A stretch of 30,677 bases of DNA from CAZMVY01 sp964617875 (GCA_964617875.1 CAZUAI010000067.1:1-30677); one strand, 5' to 3'; positions 7,180 to 16,448 are shown, counted from the stretch's first letter. Made by a program: numbers and translations. The notes: a model not told the origin generated them from the sequence alone.

Positions 7180-7821
7180 TTGCGGCCCAGACTCGTAGTG
7201 CGCTTTGCGATCGGCGGCGATCTGCGATTTCTGTCGCATCGGGATGTGATGCGGCTCTTTGAGCGGGCGCTGGCCCGGGCGCAGTGGCCGGTCAGGTTCA
7301 CGGAGGGGTTCAACCCACGGCCTCGGTTGTCGTTGCCCCTGCCGCGCAGCGTCGGCACCGCCGGCGACGACGAGTTGCTCGTTGTCGAGCTTGACCGGCC
7401 GATCGACCCGGAAGCCGCGATCGAGAGCCTCGCCCGGCAGGTGCCGGCGGGCATCACGCTCGCCGGCGGCAGGGCGGCCACGACGAACACGCCTCCGCAG
7501 GCCCGACGGGCCTGGTACGAGGTGTGCGTCGATACGCCGCCGGCCGACCTGGACGCGGCGATCGGGGCGTTCCTGAGCCGGCCGTCGTGCCCGGTCCTGC
7601 GGGACGCGCAGGAAGGGCGCGACGCCCGGCAAGTGGACATCCGGCCCTACGTCGAGAGCCTCGTCCGCACCGGCGACCGAATCGACATGGTTCTTCGGAT
7701 AACGCCGCAGGGCGCCGCCCGGCCGACCGAGGTGCTGGGGGCCCTCGGGCTCCCGGCCACGGGTCTGGCCCACCGGCTCCGAAGGACGCGTGTCGAATGG
7801 TCCGAACCGATTCCACCCTGA
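7180..7821 (+). CDS. DUF2344 / TIGR03936-type radical SAM-associated protein, stand-alone
   Basis: The opening LVVRFAIGGDLRFLSHRDVMRLFERALARA and the following FTEGFNPRPRLSLPLP mark this as the DUF2344 family. The family is usually encoded next to, or fused to, a B12-binding radical SAM protein and close to RNase G; its biochemical role is not established. The radical SAM partner is absent from this window, although RNase E/G follows directly. The open frame extends back to a GTG at 7060 that overlaps the ptsI stop. I prefer TTG at 7180, because GAGGAAA lies ten bases before it and the forty extra codons use AGA, ACA, TCA and GGA unlike the neighbouring genes. The 213-aa product ends 25 bases inside the rng frame. 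Confidence 0.82.
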   Translation: MRPRLVVRFAIGGDLRFLSHRDVMRLFERALARAQWPVRFTEGFNPRPRLSLPLPRSVGTAGDDELLVVELDRPIDPEAAIESLARQVPAGITLAGGRAATTNTPPQARRAWYEVCVDTPPADLDAAIGAFLSRPSCPVLRDAQEGRDARQVDIRPYVESLVRTGDRIDMVLRITPQGAARPTEVLGALGLPATGLAHRLRRTRVEWSEPIPP

Positions 7822-9893
7822 CGATCCGCAACAACGAACCAAGTGAGGACTCCGTGGACAGTGAGAACAAACCCAGTGAAACGCAACCCCGTTCGCAGCG
7901 GCGAGGACGCAGGCACCGAGATGCGGCGCCCCCCGAGCCCGCCGCGGCAACGGAAACGCCGAAGACCAGGCCCCGACAGCTGATGCTCATCAACGTGTCC
8001 GAGGGCGACGAGTGCCGCATCGCCATTCTGGGCGACGGGCGCCTCGAGGAACTCCACATCGAGCGGGCGAGCGCCCAGTCGCACGTGGGCAACATCTACA
8101 AGGGCCGCATCACGAACGTCGAGCCGAGCATCCAGGCGGCGTTCGTCGATTTCGGGCTGAATCGGAACGGCTTCCTGCACATTTCTGACCTCCAGCCGCA
8201 GTACTTTCCGAACAGCCGGGGCGAGCCGGAGGAGGTCGGCCGGAAAACGCCGCGGCGCGATCGCCCGCCCATCCAGCGGTGCCTGCGCCGGGGGCAGGAG
8301 GTGATCGTGCAGATCACCAAGGAGGGCATCGGGACGAAGGGGCCGACGCTGACGACGTACCTCGCCCTTCCCGGGCGCTACCTCGTGCTGATGCCCGGCA
8401 TGAACCGGCTGGGCGTCTCGCGGAAGATCGAGGACGATGCGGCACGGCGGGAGATGCGCAAGGTGCTGGACCAGCTCGAACTGCCGAAGGGGCTGGGTTT
8501 CATCCTCCGCACGGCGGGCATGGGGCGGACCAAGCGCGAGCTGCAGCGCGACCTGCAATACCTCGAGCGGCTCTGGAAGGCCGTCGCCGCGCGGATCCGG
8601 AACGAGCGCTCTCCGGCCGAACTCTACCAGGAGTCGGACCTGGTGATCCGTACGATCCGCGACGTCGACATCAACGATTTCGAGAAGATCATCGTGGACG
8701 ACCCCGGCGTCGCGCAGCGTGCGAAGGACTTCCTCGAGATCGTCAGCCCACGCAAGAGCGACATGGTCGAGCTTTACCAGGATCCCGAGCCGCTCTTCCA
8801 CAAGTACGGCATCGAGGCGGAGATCGAGAAGATCAACGCGCGGCGCGTCCCGTTGCCCTCGGGCGGCTCGATCGTGATCGATTCGACGGAGGCGCTCGTC
8901 GCCATCGACGTGAACAGCGGCACGTTCCGCGATCCCTCGGATGCCGAAGAGACCGCCCACCGCATCAATCTCGAGGCTGCCGAGGAAATCGCCCGCCAAC
9001 TCCGCCTGCGCGACCTCGGCGGAGTGATCATCATCGACTTCATCGACATGCGGTTCGAGAAGAACCGCCGTGACATCGAGCGGGCCATCCGCGACGCCCT
9101 CAAGAAGCACAAGGAGCGGGCCCGCATCCTCCGCATGAGCCAGTTCGGCATCATCGAGATGACGCGGCAGCGGCAGCGCCCGTCCATCAAGCGAAGCATC
9201 TACCAGGACTGCCCGAACTGCCACGGCACGGGGCTCGTGAAGACCGCCGAGTCGATGGGGCTCGAGGCCATGAGGCTCCTGCGGATGGCCACCAACAACC
9301 CGGCCGTCACGGCGGTGACGCTGACTTTGAACTCCGCCGTTGCGTTCGAGCTGCTGAACCGGAAACGGTCCGCCCTGGCCCAGCTCGAAGCCGGCACCGG
9401 CCGGGCCATCGCGATTCGGGGCGATGCGGGGATTGGACTCGACGAGTTGCGGATCGAGTGCCGCGACAGCCGGGATCGACTCGTCGACCTGGGCCTCGAT
9501 GCCGCGCCGGCGGCACTGCCGCCTCCGCAACAGAAGTCCGCACGACCGCCGCGGACGCCCCGCCCGGCGCCTTCGCATGCCCCGGCTCCGCACGCAGAGG
9601 CATCCCGCGCCGCCGCCCCCCACGCGGCAGCCGCGCACGCCGCGTCCGAGTCGGCGGATTCGCGACGATCACGGTCACGGCGCGGCCGGGGACGTCGGGA
9701 TCGGCGCAGTGACCAGCCACCCCACGAGCCGCCCGAGATCCATGCCGAGCGACCCGTCCAGCCGCCGCCGGAGCCGGAGCGGAAACTCGAACAGGAGCCG
9801 CCGCCGGAACGCGAGGCGGACTCGCGCGAAGATGCAGCGGTCGTTTCGGAGCCGATGCGGGACCTGCTGGCGGAGTGGCCGACGAACGATTGA
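7797..9893 (+). CDS. rng: Ribonuclease E/G family endoribonuclease
   Basis: RNase E/G cuts single-stranded, AU-rich RNA in mRNA turnover and rRNA maturation. In order: a short charged leader, an S1 RNA-binding segment from about residue 95 (HVGNIYKGRITNVEPSIQAAFVDFG), the DNase I-like catalytic region with the two metal aspartates in AIDVNSG (about 370) and IIIDFIDMR (about 412), and the zinc link CPNCHGTG (about 470). The last 140 or so residues are low-complexity, rich in Pro, Ala and Arg (RSRRGRGRRDRR), and end MRDLLAEWPTND, like a small RNase E scaffold tail. ATG 7797 overlaps the DUF2344 gene; GTG at 7854 with GAGGA just upstream is an alternative. The 698-aa length lies between RNase G and RNase E. 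Confidence 0.94.
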   Translation: MVRTDSTLTIRNNEPSEDSVDSENKPSETQPRSQRRGRRHRDAAPPEPAAATETPKTRPRQLMLINVSEGDECRIAILGDGRLEELHIERASAQSHVGNIYKGRITNVEPSIQAAFVDFGLNRNGFLHISDLQPQYFPNSRGEPEEVGRKTPRRDRPPIQRCLRRGQEVIVQITKEGIGTKGPTLTTYLALPGRYLVLMPGMNRLGVSRKIEDDAARREMRKVLDQLELPKGLGFILRTAGMGRTKRELQRDLQYLERLWKAVAARIRNERSPAELYQESDLVIRTIRDVDINDFEKIIVDDPGVAQRAKDFLEIVSPRKSDMVELYQDPEPLFHKYGIEAEIEKINARRVPLPSGGSIVIDSTEALVAIDVNSGTFRDPSDAEETAHRINLEAAEEIARQLRLRDLGGVIIIDFIDMRFEKNRRDIERAIRDALKKHKERARILRMSQFGIIEMTRQRQRPSIKRSIYQDCPNCHGTGLVKTAESMGLEAMRLLRMATNNPAVTAVTLTLNSAVAFELLNRKRSALAQLEAGTGRAIAIRGDAGIGLDELRIECRDSRDRLVDLGLDAAPAALPPPQQKSARPPRTPRPAPSHAPAPHAEASRAAAPHAAAAHAASESADSRRSRSRRGRGRRDRRSDQPPHEPPEIHAERPVQPPPEPERKLEQEPPPEREADSREDAAVVSEPMRDLLAEWPTND

Positions 9894-9903
9894 TCCTGCG
9901 GGA

Positions 9904-10356
9904 TTACAATCCGCGGCCGGCCGCGGAGTCGTTCGGCCGGAACTCGCCCGTGGCCTCATTGTAGTACCAGGCGCTCGATCCGGGCGGTCCATCACCGACG
10001 GTGTTTGTACGGCAGGCGGGGTTTTCAGGAATCATCGGCAGGTAGGGACCAAGCGGATAATCCCCGTCGTATCCCTCCTCCGCCGTCGGGGGGGTGGCGC
10101 CGTCCGGCGTGGTGGGCAGCGTGAGTTGCTCGGCGATCGTTCGAAGGGCCGGATACCGGCCGTGGTGTTCGATTCGGTAGAGTTCCAGCGACCCGCGAAC
10201 GAGGGAGAGCGAGGCGCTCATGGAGCCTCGTCGGACGTCGTTCGATGCGGACGAAAACTGCGGCACCACGAGCCAGGCCAGGACTCCCAGCACGAGAAGC
10301 ACGATCACCACTTCGATCAGGTTGAATCCTCGATGTGTTCGAGAAACACGCGCCAC
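9904..10356 (-). CDS. Type II secretion GspG-like pseudopilin / type IV pilin-like protein
   Basis: The 150-aa protein begins with a class III prepilin signal: a short basic leader, cleavage after Gly10, then FNLIEVVIVLLVLGVLAWLVVPQF with Glu5 of the mature chain. The mature head is the membrane helix that packs into pili or pseudopili. The rest (RGSLELYRIEHHGRYP and a C-terminal region with GPYLP and NPACRTN) resembles GspG major pseudopilins, which have an SLxxYxxDxGxYP stretch. No other secretion or pilus gene is near, so its assembly machine lies elsewhere. The start is GTG with GGAG seven bases before it. Its stop lies ten bases from the convergent rng stop. Confidence 0.85.
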   Translation of the reverse strand: MARVSRTHRGFNLIEVVIVLLVLGVLAWLVVPQFSSASNDVRRGSMSASLSLVRGSLELYRIEHHGRYPALRTIAEQLTLPTTPDGATPPTAEEGYDGDYPLGPYLPMIPENPACRTNTVGDGPPGSSAWYYNEATGEFRPNDSAAGRGL

Positions 10357-10484
10357 GGTTTCGCTCCGGCAATCCGGCGGCGAAGGTCAAAGGCCGCACG
10401 TTGCCCCGCCCTGAATCGGTTCGCCGGACACCGCGCTTGAGCCCGTTCACCGGGGTCCGGCGCCGCGGCATGGGCGACCGCGTT

Positions 10485-12770
10485 TTATGGGGCATTCGCC
10501 GGCAGCGAACCCCGGAACGCCGGCGTGCGAAGGGTGTTGAGCGGGATCCTGCGCGTCCGCGTTTCCGCCAACGTCAGTCGCCGCAGCGAGATCGGCGGCG
10601 GCGAACCACGCGGCCGTCCGAGCGGCGCGGCGATGTCCTTCGGCGCCGCCGCCGGGGACGTCGCCAGCAGATACGTGGCGGTGACGGTGCCGTCGTCGTG
10701 CACGACCCGCCAGCGTTCCTGTGATGCGAAGACCTCCGCGAACGTCTCCTCGGCAGAGGCGATCGCGCGTGCGTCCATGTACGCGAGCGGCAGTTCCACC
10801 AGCAGCGCGCCGCTGGGCAGCAGCTTCGTGCGCAGGATTTCGAACCATTCCCAGCTCAATCGCGCCGCGGCCTCATCCGGAGACAGGCCCGCGGCGCTCT
10901 GCACGATCAGGTCGTACCGCGCCCGGTCGGTACGCCACCAGGCGCCGAGCGGTCCGGCCGGTCGCGGCGGACCGGCGAGCGAAGCGGGGCGGGTTGCCGT
11001 TCCCGGATGTTCCGTTGTTGCGGGTGCTTCGTGCCACGGTACCAGGTCGATTCGCCACGCGGACGCCGAAAGGATCGGGCAGTCGTCCCCGATGCAGGCG
11101 ACTTGCGCCCCCGGCAGGGCAAGACCAAGGGCGTTGACGAGACCGGCCGTCCCGGGCGATGACGGCCCTGCCGGCCGGGGAACGGCCGCCTCGGTCGCGG
11201 CCCGTCGGGCAGCGGTCGGCAGGACCAGCACTGCTACACCGAGCGACGCGAAGACCAGCCCCACGCGCCGCCGGCGAAGCCGCCTTTGCCCTCCCTGCTC
11301 GTGGATGAGCAAAAGCCCGCCGAAGACGAGCAACGTCAGACACGATGCCGCCATGGCGGAGACGTTCGAGCCGGGGGCCGATGCGAACCACGCATGCCCG
11401 CCTGCGCCGGCGACCAGCCCGCACAGGATGGCGGCGGTCCACCGCGCCAGTGCCTGGCGTTCGCTGCCCAGGCGCCCTACGTACGCGCGCCGAAGGTAGG
11501 GCACCGCGTATCCGAGGCACGCGGCCGGGAACAGTGCGGCAAGCGTTGCGGCGATGCGATGTGCCCCATCATGGTTCGCCGGATCGCCGACGATGATTCC
11601 GACCAGCATCGCCACGGCCGTCGCCCAGAGGGTCAGGCCGCAACCGCCCATCGAGTACCGCCGCCGGCCGGCCGGTCGTTCGGAGATTGCCGCCCCGCTC
11701 GCCATGGCCGCCAGCAGCCAGGCAATCCCGATGCGGTCGCCCTCCGCCGCAAGCGCTTGCCCGTCGAATCGTACCGATGACATCCACAGCGCAGCTCCGA
11801 TGCCGCCGGCGGCGACCGATGCCAGGAGCAGCCGCCGGGGTTCGCCGGAACTCGACCACTCGGGAGTCTCCAGCGGTTGCTCTTGCAGCGGGGCCCCCGA
11901 CCGGTCGGCCTCCTGTTCCACCTTACGGGCGATGAACGCCGCCAGGATCGAGATGCCGAACATCGGAACCGCGCCCAGCAGGACCCACTGGTCGGCCGAA
12001 AGCCCCGGCGGATCGTTCATCCCAAACAGGACAAGCGACGCCGCCGCGCCGGCCAGGATGCTCGCCGTGATTCCCGCCTCCGGCTTTGACGCTCCGGCCG
12101 TGGACGACTGGCTGCGTGACGCCGCCGAGTAGAGTGTCGCAAGGTGGAGCCCCGCGGCCATGCCGGCCAGGCCCACCACGCCGGCCATGAGGAGGCCCAT
12201 CGCGATCATCGCCGTCGTTGGCGTCCAGAAGAAGCGTGCCGACATCGCGGCCCACGCTCGCTGCACCCCCGTCGCCGCCGGCAGCCCCCCGAGCACCAGC
12301 ACGCCGAGTACCACGCCCAGCATCGACTGCAACAGCCATTCCAGCCCTGCGTAGGATTCCTGCTTCGCCGCACGGTGAGCCCGCGACGCGCGGACATCCG
12401 CGACCGGGGCTCCTCGAAATGCACCCACCCAGAATCGTACAAGAAACAACGCCGCACGCCGCGCCGCCCAGGGGCCGATCGCCCCGCACAGCAGCGCGGT
12501 CGAAAGGACCAGCGAGTCCAGGGACTCGGTGGGCCCGAACACCGAGCGGAAGATGCGCATGTATCCCTGGAGGGCAAGCAGCAGCCCGACGCCGAGGATG
12601 AATGCGAGGATACGCGGCCCCCACACGAGGACCAGCCGCGAAGAAGGACGAATGCGGGAAACGAAGGACGCGGGGCCGCCGGTGCCGAAACGGCGAAAGA
12701 TGGAGGTTCCCGGCCTGCTCTGGGGCCGGTGCGCCGATCGGCTTCGCAGCTTCCGGCGGGCGCCCGCCAC
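10485..12770 (-). CDS. Polytopic membrane protein with degenerate spermidine synthase-like C-terminal domain
   Basis: The 761-aa protein has roughly 13 hydrophobic membrane segments between residues 45 and 530, joined by short loops. From about 545 on it looks like a decayed SpeE-type Rossmann domain: ALPGAQVACIGDD is where the glycine-rich SAM loop should be, and at about 618-701 RYDLIVQS...EWFEILRTKLLPSGALLVELPL matches the strand-helix-strand end of fused MFS/spermidine synthase proteins. The GGG loop and the usual catalytic Asp are not visible, so polyamine synthesis is unlikely. The GTG start follows the birA stop by three bases, implying coupled translation. The membrane assignment is firm; the domain link is a pattern judgement and no function is known. 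Confidence 0.75.
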   Translation of the reverse strand: MAGARRKLRSRSAHRPQSRPGTSIFRRFGTGGPASFVSRIRPSSRLVLVWGPRILAFILGVGLLLALQGYMRIFRSVFGPTESLDSLVLSTALLCGAIGPWAARRAALFLVRFWVGAFRGAPVADVRASRAHRAAKQESYAGLEWLLQSMLGVVLGVLVLGGLPAATGVQRAWAAMSARFFWTPTTAMIAMGLLMAGVVGLAGMAAGLHLATLYSAASRSQSSTAGASKPEAGITASILAGAAASLVLFGMNDPPGLSADQWVLLGAVPMFGISILAAFIARKVEQEADRSGAPLQEQPLETPEWSSSGEPRRLLLASVAAGGIGAALWMSSVRFDGQALAAEGDRIGIAWLLAAMASGAAISERPAGRRRYSMGGCGLTLWATAVAMLVGIIVGDPANHDGAHRIAATLAALFPAACLGYAVPYLRRAYVGRLGSERQALARWTAAILCGLVAGAGGHAWFASAPGSNVSAMAASCLTLLVFGGLLLIHEQGGQRRLRRRRVGLVFASLGVAVLVLPTAARRAATEAAVPRPAGPSSPGTAGLVNALGLALPGAQVACIGDDCPILSASAWRIDLVPWHEAPATTEHPGTATRPASLAGPPRPAGPLGAWWRTDRARYDLIVQSAAGLSPDEAAARLSWEWFEILRTKLLPSGALLVELPLAYMDARAIASAEETFAEVFASQERWRVVHDDGTVTATYLLATSPAAAPKDIAAPLGRPRGSPPPISLRRLTLAETRTRRIPLNTLRTPAFRGSLPANAP

Positions 12771-12773
12771 GGG

Positions 12774-13577
12774 TCAGACCACCTGCGTCCTGGACGCGTC
12801 GAACCACCGCCGTGCGCCTTCGTCCAACTGCACCAGCAGTCCCTCCTGCGGATCGACGTCGAGCGTAATGCCGGCGAACGTCCGCCCCTCGCTGACGAGC
12901 CGGATGCGCTGGCCGAGCGGCTCCGCGCGTTCGAGCCACGAGCAGCGTACCGTCTCCGCCGTGGACGCCGGCCCCGGGGCCAGCCATCGGTCGAGCTCGC
13001 GGAGCAACTGTCGGGCCAGGCGCAGGCGGTCGATGGGCTCAGGCGAGGCCAGTTCAAGCGATGTCGCCCGGTCGCGAAGCTCCGGCGGAAAGTGCTCCGC
13101 GTGCTGGTAGCAGTTGATGCCGGTCCCGACGACCCACGCCCGCCGGCCGCCGGCCGCCGGCCGCGACTCAACCAGGACGCCCGCGATCTTCCGGCCGCCG
13201 ACGAAGACGTCGTTCGGCCACCGAAGGACCGGCCAGGCGGTCGTGGTCTCGCGGATGGCGTCGCATGCGGCCACGCCGGCGGCAAGCGTCAGGAGTCCGG
13301 CGAACGCCATGTCATCCGGTGCGAAGAGGAGCACGCTGCACAGGACGCTCGCGCCGCGCGGCGCCAGCCAGGTGCGGCCCTGTCGCCCGCGGCCGCCGGT
13401 CTGGTACTCCGCGAAGACGGCCAGCCCGTCGGCCCCGCCGCCGGACGCGGCGACGTCGAACGCGACATCATTCGTACTCGTCGTCTCTGCCAACACGCGC
13501 ACCGACCGGCCGACGCGCGTCGTGTTCAGGTCGTCTGTCAGCAACGTTGCATCGAGCAGGGGCCAGCTCATGCGCAT
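12774..13577 (-). CDS. birA: Biotin--[acetyl-CoA carboxylase] ligase, catalytic-only form
   Basis: This enzyme activates biotin with ATP and attaches it to the carrier protein of biotin-dependent carboxylases such as acetyl-CoA carboxylase. The 267-aa product has ETTSTND (from 31), the biotinyl-AMP loop GRGRQGRTW (62-70), RWPNDV (119-124), KIAGVLVE (130-137) with the catalytic lysine, and a small C-terminal SH3-like domain. There is no N-terminal helix-turn-helix, so it is a group I ligase that does not repress biotin genes. The start is uncertain among ATG 13577, ATG 13571 and GTG 13610; none has a strong ribosome site, and the conserved part begins soon after. It feeds the same malonyl-CoA supply that the fab cluster uses. 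Confidence 0.92.
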   Translation of the reverse strand: MRMSWPLLDATLLTDDLNTTRVGRSVRVLAETTSTNDVAFDVAASGGGADGLAVFAEYQTGGRGRQGRTWLAPRGASVLCSVLLFAPDDMAFAGLLTLAAGVAACDAIRETTTAWPVLRWPNDVFVGGRKIAGVLVESRPAAGGRRAWVVGTGINCYQHAEHFPPELRDRATSLELASPEPIDRLRLARQLLRELDRWLAPGPASTAETVRCSWLERAEPLGQRIRLVSEGRTFAGITLDVDPQEGLLVQLDEGARRWFDASRTQVV

Positions 13578-13729
13578 AGCATACCCGCAGGATCCGGTGG
13601 GGGGGAGCACGGGGCACGCGGGCTCGGGCGGAAGGCGAATGGCCCGGGGCGAAGTGCCCGGTGGTTGCTGCGGCCCGCGCTACGCCCAATGCCTGCCTTG
13701 CCGCTTGTGGCGGTGCCATGGGGGCGGAA

Positions 13730-16237
13730 TCATTCGGTCGTCTTCAGTGGGATGAGCACGCGATACATCGTCAGGGCGCGGCCCGGCGTCAGGGAACGGT
13801 ATCGCCTGTTCGTGCCGGACGGGCGGCAGCACAGCCGCGCCGGTCCGGGTGTCTCGCTGAATCCGATGAACAGCGCGGCCTCGCGCGTCAGCAACCGCGA
13901 AACATCCATCCCGGTGAGGTACGTCCGCGCCAAACCGCGGGTCCGCCAGCCGCCGGCATCCGCCGCGGGCCGGAACTCCTCGAACGTCGTCGCCAGCAGC
14001 AGCGCGGCCTCACTCAGGTCCGTCGTGACCTTGATCCGTTTCTCCTCTTCGCGGAAGCTTCGTTCCGACTGGATGCCGAACCGGACGGCCCATTCGCGCT
14101 GCAGCGTGGACAGCCGCGGCGAGAAGCTCCGCCGGGCCCGGAGATCCGGATCGGTGCCGTACGCCTGGACGTCGAGGCCGGTGAGGGTGCTCTGATCGGC
14201 GAACCCGCGGCGGGGCGCTCCGCTGAGCCGGATCGCCTTGATCTGGTCGGCCCATCGCGGCGGGTTCTTCGCATCGGGGTCGCTCTCCGCGTGAAGCAGG
14301 AGACAGTCCACGAGATCCACGCCCAGCTCGTTCCGGATCCAGGCGTCCGCGGTAAGTTCATAGTAGCCGCTCGCACGCTTCACGCATGGCAGCGACGCGA
14401 CGATCCGCCCGCGGATCTGGCCGCGCCACGACCCTTCAAACAGCTTCAGCGTTGCCCGGAACGGCACGTTCTCCAGCCGCGCTCGCGTCGGGATGATGCG
14501 GTACTGATCGGGCGCGACGAAGAAGTCCGTCGCGAGCCCGGGCTCCGGCGGCAGCACCCGCAGCCAGCACGGCGTGTCCGCGGCCTCGTCGATGCTCGTC
14601 CAGTCCTGCGGCAGCAGCACGTCGAGCCGTTCGTGCGAGCCGGTCTTCAGGCCGAAGAGGCTGATCGCCTGCGCATCGGGCTGAGTCTGCCCCTGGTGCT
14701 CGACGGCGTGCATGTCCACCACGCTGAGTTCCTCCACGTCCCGGCCGATTCCGCGGATCGCCCGCACCGCCCCGAGGCTCAGCGCGCTGGCGAGCACCGC
14801 CGCGACGGCGAACGCCGACCAGCTGTGCTTCAGCGATCCGCGGGCCTTCAGCCACTGCCACGTCCCCAGCGAACTCACCAGGATGTAGCCGACGACGAAC
14901 ACGAACGCGAACAGGAAGAACAGGCTCGCGCTCGTCTCGAAGCCCACCGCCGCCGCGAGGTGCCTGAACAGTTCGTAGTCGCCCCAGACGCCGCGGACCT
15001 GCTGTCCCTCGTCTCGCTCCGGCTCCGGGCGAAGCCCGAGCAGCCTGACGGCGAGTTCATCCATGTCGCGGCCCTGCTCGTAGAGGTCGCGCAGGCGGGC
15101 GCCGACGTACACGACCTGCCCGCGCCCGACGGTCCGTGTGCAGACCATGACGCGGCCGGCCGTGCGGGCCGTCGGGTACAGGACCCGCGTTCCCGGCCGC
15201 AGTTCCGCGCGATTCAACGGGCAGATCGTCAGGGGCTTCGCCAGCGAACCGCTCGTATCCTCCGCCGACCTCCCCAGGAACTCCGCCATCTCCGGCAGCG
15301 ACTTCACATCGCGCGCGCCGTTCAGCGGCCCGGGAAGCAGCGGCTCCAGCGCCGACTTCCGCACCTTCTCCCAGGTGCTCCCGACGCCGACGATCAGCAC
15401 GCCGCCGCGGTACACCCATTCGGTCAGCGCGGGCATCTGGTGCGGGTCGGCCATCACGTCCGGATCCGGGCTGTCCCACACGATGACGTCGGCCATACTC
15501 AGGCCGCACCAGTGCGGCGGCAGGTCCTTCGCGGACCACCGGGCGATCGCCGGCGAGCGGTTGAACTTCCGTTCGCCCGAAGCGGAGCCGGGGCCGCCCC
15601 TGGACGGGATCCGATAGAGAAGCAGGAGCGGTCGCTCCGAGATGTCGAGGACCAGCAGGCTCTCGGTGTCGAGCTTGAGAGGAGGTTCCGGCGGGACGAG
15701 CTTCTCGATGGCGGCGCCCGTCCGCGCATGACGCAGCCGCACCGCATTGCCGTCCGCGTCCAGCACCTGAACGGCGAAGGGTTCGTCGCCCCGTTGCGGC
15801 GCCGCCACCGGGAATAGCCAGAACCGCCGCTGCCCGCGGAACGACACGTGTTGCTCCGTCATCGCCAGGTCGCCGTCGCGGTCCCGCTGCGCGATTCGCA
15901 ACGAGCCGGTGAAGATCGGCCCGGATTCCTCGGTGAACAACTCGACGAGGATCGGCAGCCACGTGCCCTCGCGGTACTTGGACTTGCCGGCCGTTTCGTC
16001 CTCGATCGCATCCAGCGTGGCACTTGTCGGAAACCCGGCCTGCACAATCCGTCCGTCGATCGCCCGTGCCGGCGCCGCGCCGAAGACGGCGGTCCAGATC
16101 ATCAGTGCCGCAACCGCCCGGGCGCCCCGCCGCGTCAGCAGGGCACGAGGCTCTTCAAGACCGCGCACTCGCCGTCTCGAAGGATCGCCCGCCTGTCGGC
16201 TGCCCTGCTGCCCTCCCCTTGTTCGTCGTTCTGCCAT
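13730..16237 (-). CDS. Large exported, membrane-anchored protein with GATase1-like segment, function unknown
   Basis: The 835-aa product has a hydrophobic signal segment at 40-59 ending APARA, then a beta-rich extracytoplasmic part. A glutamine amidotransferase-like stretch near 245-285 (VIVWDSPDPDVM, then ALTEWVYRGGVLIVG) resembles the fold used by BatA-type and DUF4350-type planctomycete membrane proteins. No Cys-His-Glu catalytic triad is evident. Two membrane helices follow (about 437-457 and 470-492), and a long C-terminal region of more than 300 residues lies beyond them. ATG 16237 is chosen because GGAG lies nine bases upstream; the frame stays open to 16378, but that part is Arg/Gly-rich and lacks coding character. 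I do not recognise a named family. It lies between birA and a PPIase. Confidence 0.75.
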   Translation of the reverse strand: MAERRTRGGQQGSRQAGDPSRRRVRGLEEPRALLTRRGARAVAALMIWTAVFGAAPARAIDGRIVQAGFPTSATLDAIEDETAGKSKYREGTWLPILVELFTEESGPIFTGSLRIAQRDRDGDLAMTEQHVSFRGQRRFWLFPVAAPQRGDEPFAVQVLDADGNAVRLRHARTGAAIEKLVPPEPPLKLDTESLLVLDISERPLLLLYRIPSRGGPGSASGERKFNRSPAIARWSAKDLPPHWCGLSMADVIVWDSPDPDVMADPHQMPALTEWVYRGGVLIVGVGSTWEKVRKSALEPLLPGPLNGARDVKSLPEMAEFLGRSAEDTSGSLAKPLTICPLNRAELRPGTRVLYPTARTAGRVMVCTRTVGRGQVVYVGARLRDLYEQGRDMDELAVRLLGLRPEPERDEGQQVRGVWGDYELFRHLAAAVGFETSASLFFLFAFVFVVGYILVSSLGTWQWLKARGSLKHSWSAFAVAAVLASALSLGAVRAIRGIGRDVEELSVVDMHAVEHQGQTQPDAQAISLFGLKTGSHERLDVLLPQDWTSIDEAADTPCWLRVLPPEPGLATDFFVAPDQYRIIPTRARLENVPFRATLKLFEGSWRGQIRGRIVASLPCVKRASGYYELTADAWIRNELGVDLVDCLLLHAESDPDAKNPPRWADQIKAIRLSGAPRRGFADQSTLTGLDVQAYGTDPDLRARRSFSPRLSTLQREWAVRFGIQSERSFREEEKRIKVTTDLSEAALLLATTFEEFRPAADAGGWRTRGLARTYLTGMDVSRLLTREAALFIGFSETPGPARLCCRPSGTNRRYRSLTPGRALTMYRVLIPLKTTE

Positions 16238-16448
16238 CCGGCCTGACTCCATGCGAATCTTGCCTGCGGCCGTCCGGGCCACGCCCCATACCATACCGCG
16301 CGCCGCCCGGCCGCATCCAGCCGGGGACGGTCCGCGGCCGTCGAAGGATCGCGGCCCCCCACCCATACGACGTTTCAACGCAGGGAAAGTTGCTGCGGAT
16401 ACGCCCTTTTCCGTCTCTGCCTCGCGGAAACACCACGGCCTCCCGGCG

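Noticed and set aside
7647..9638. 663-aa open frame on the minus strand
   Set aside because: Antisense to RNase E/G, whose catalytic motifs are intact on the plus strand.
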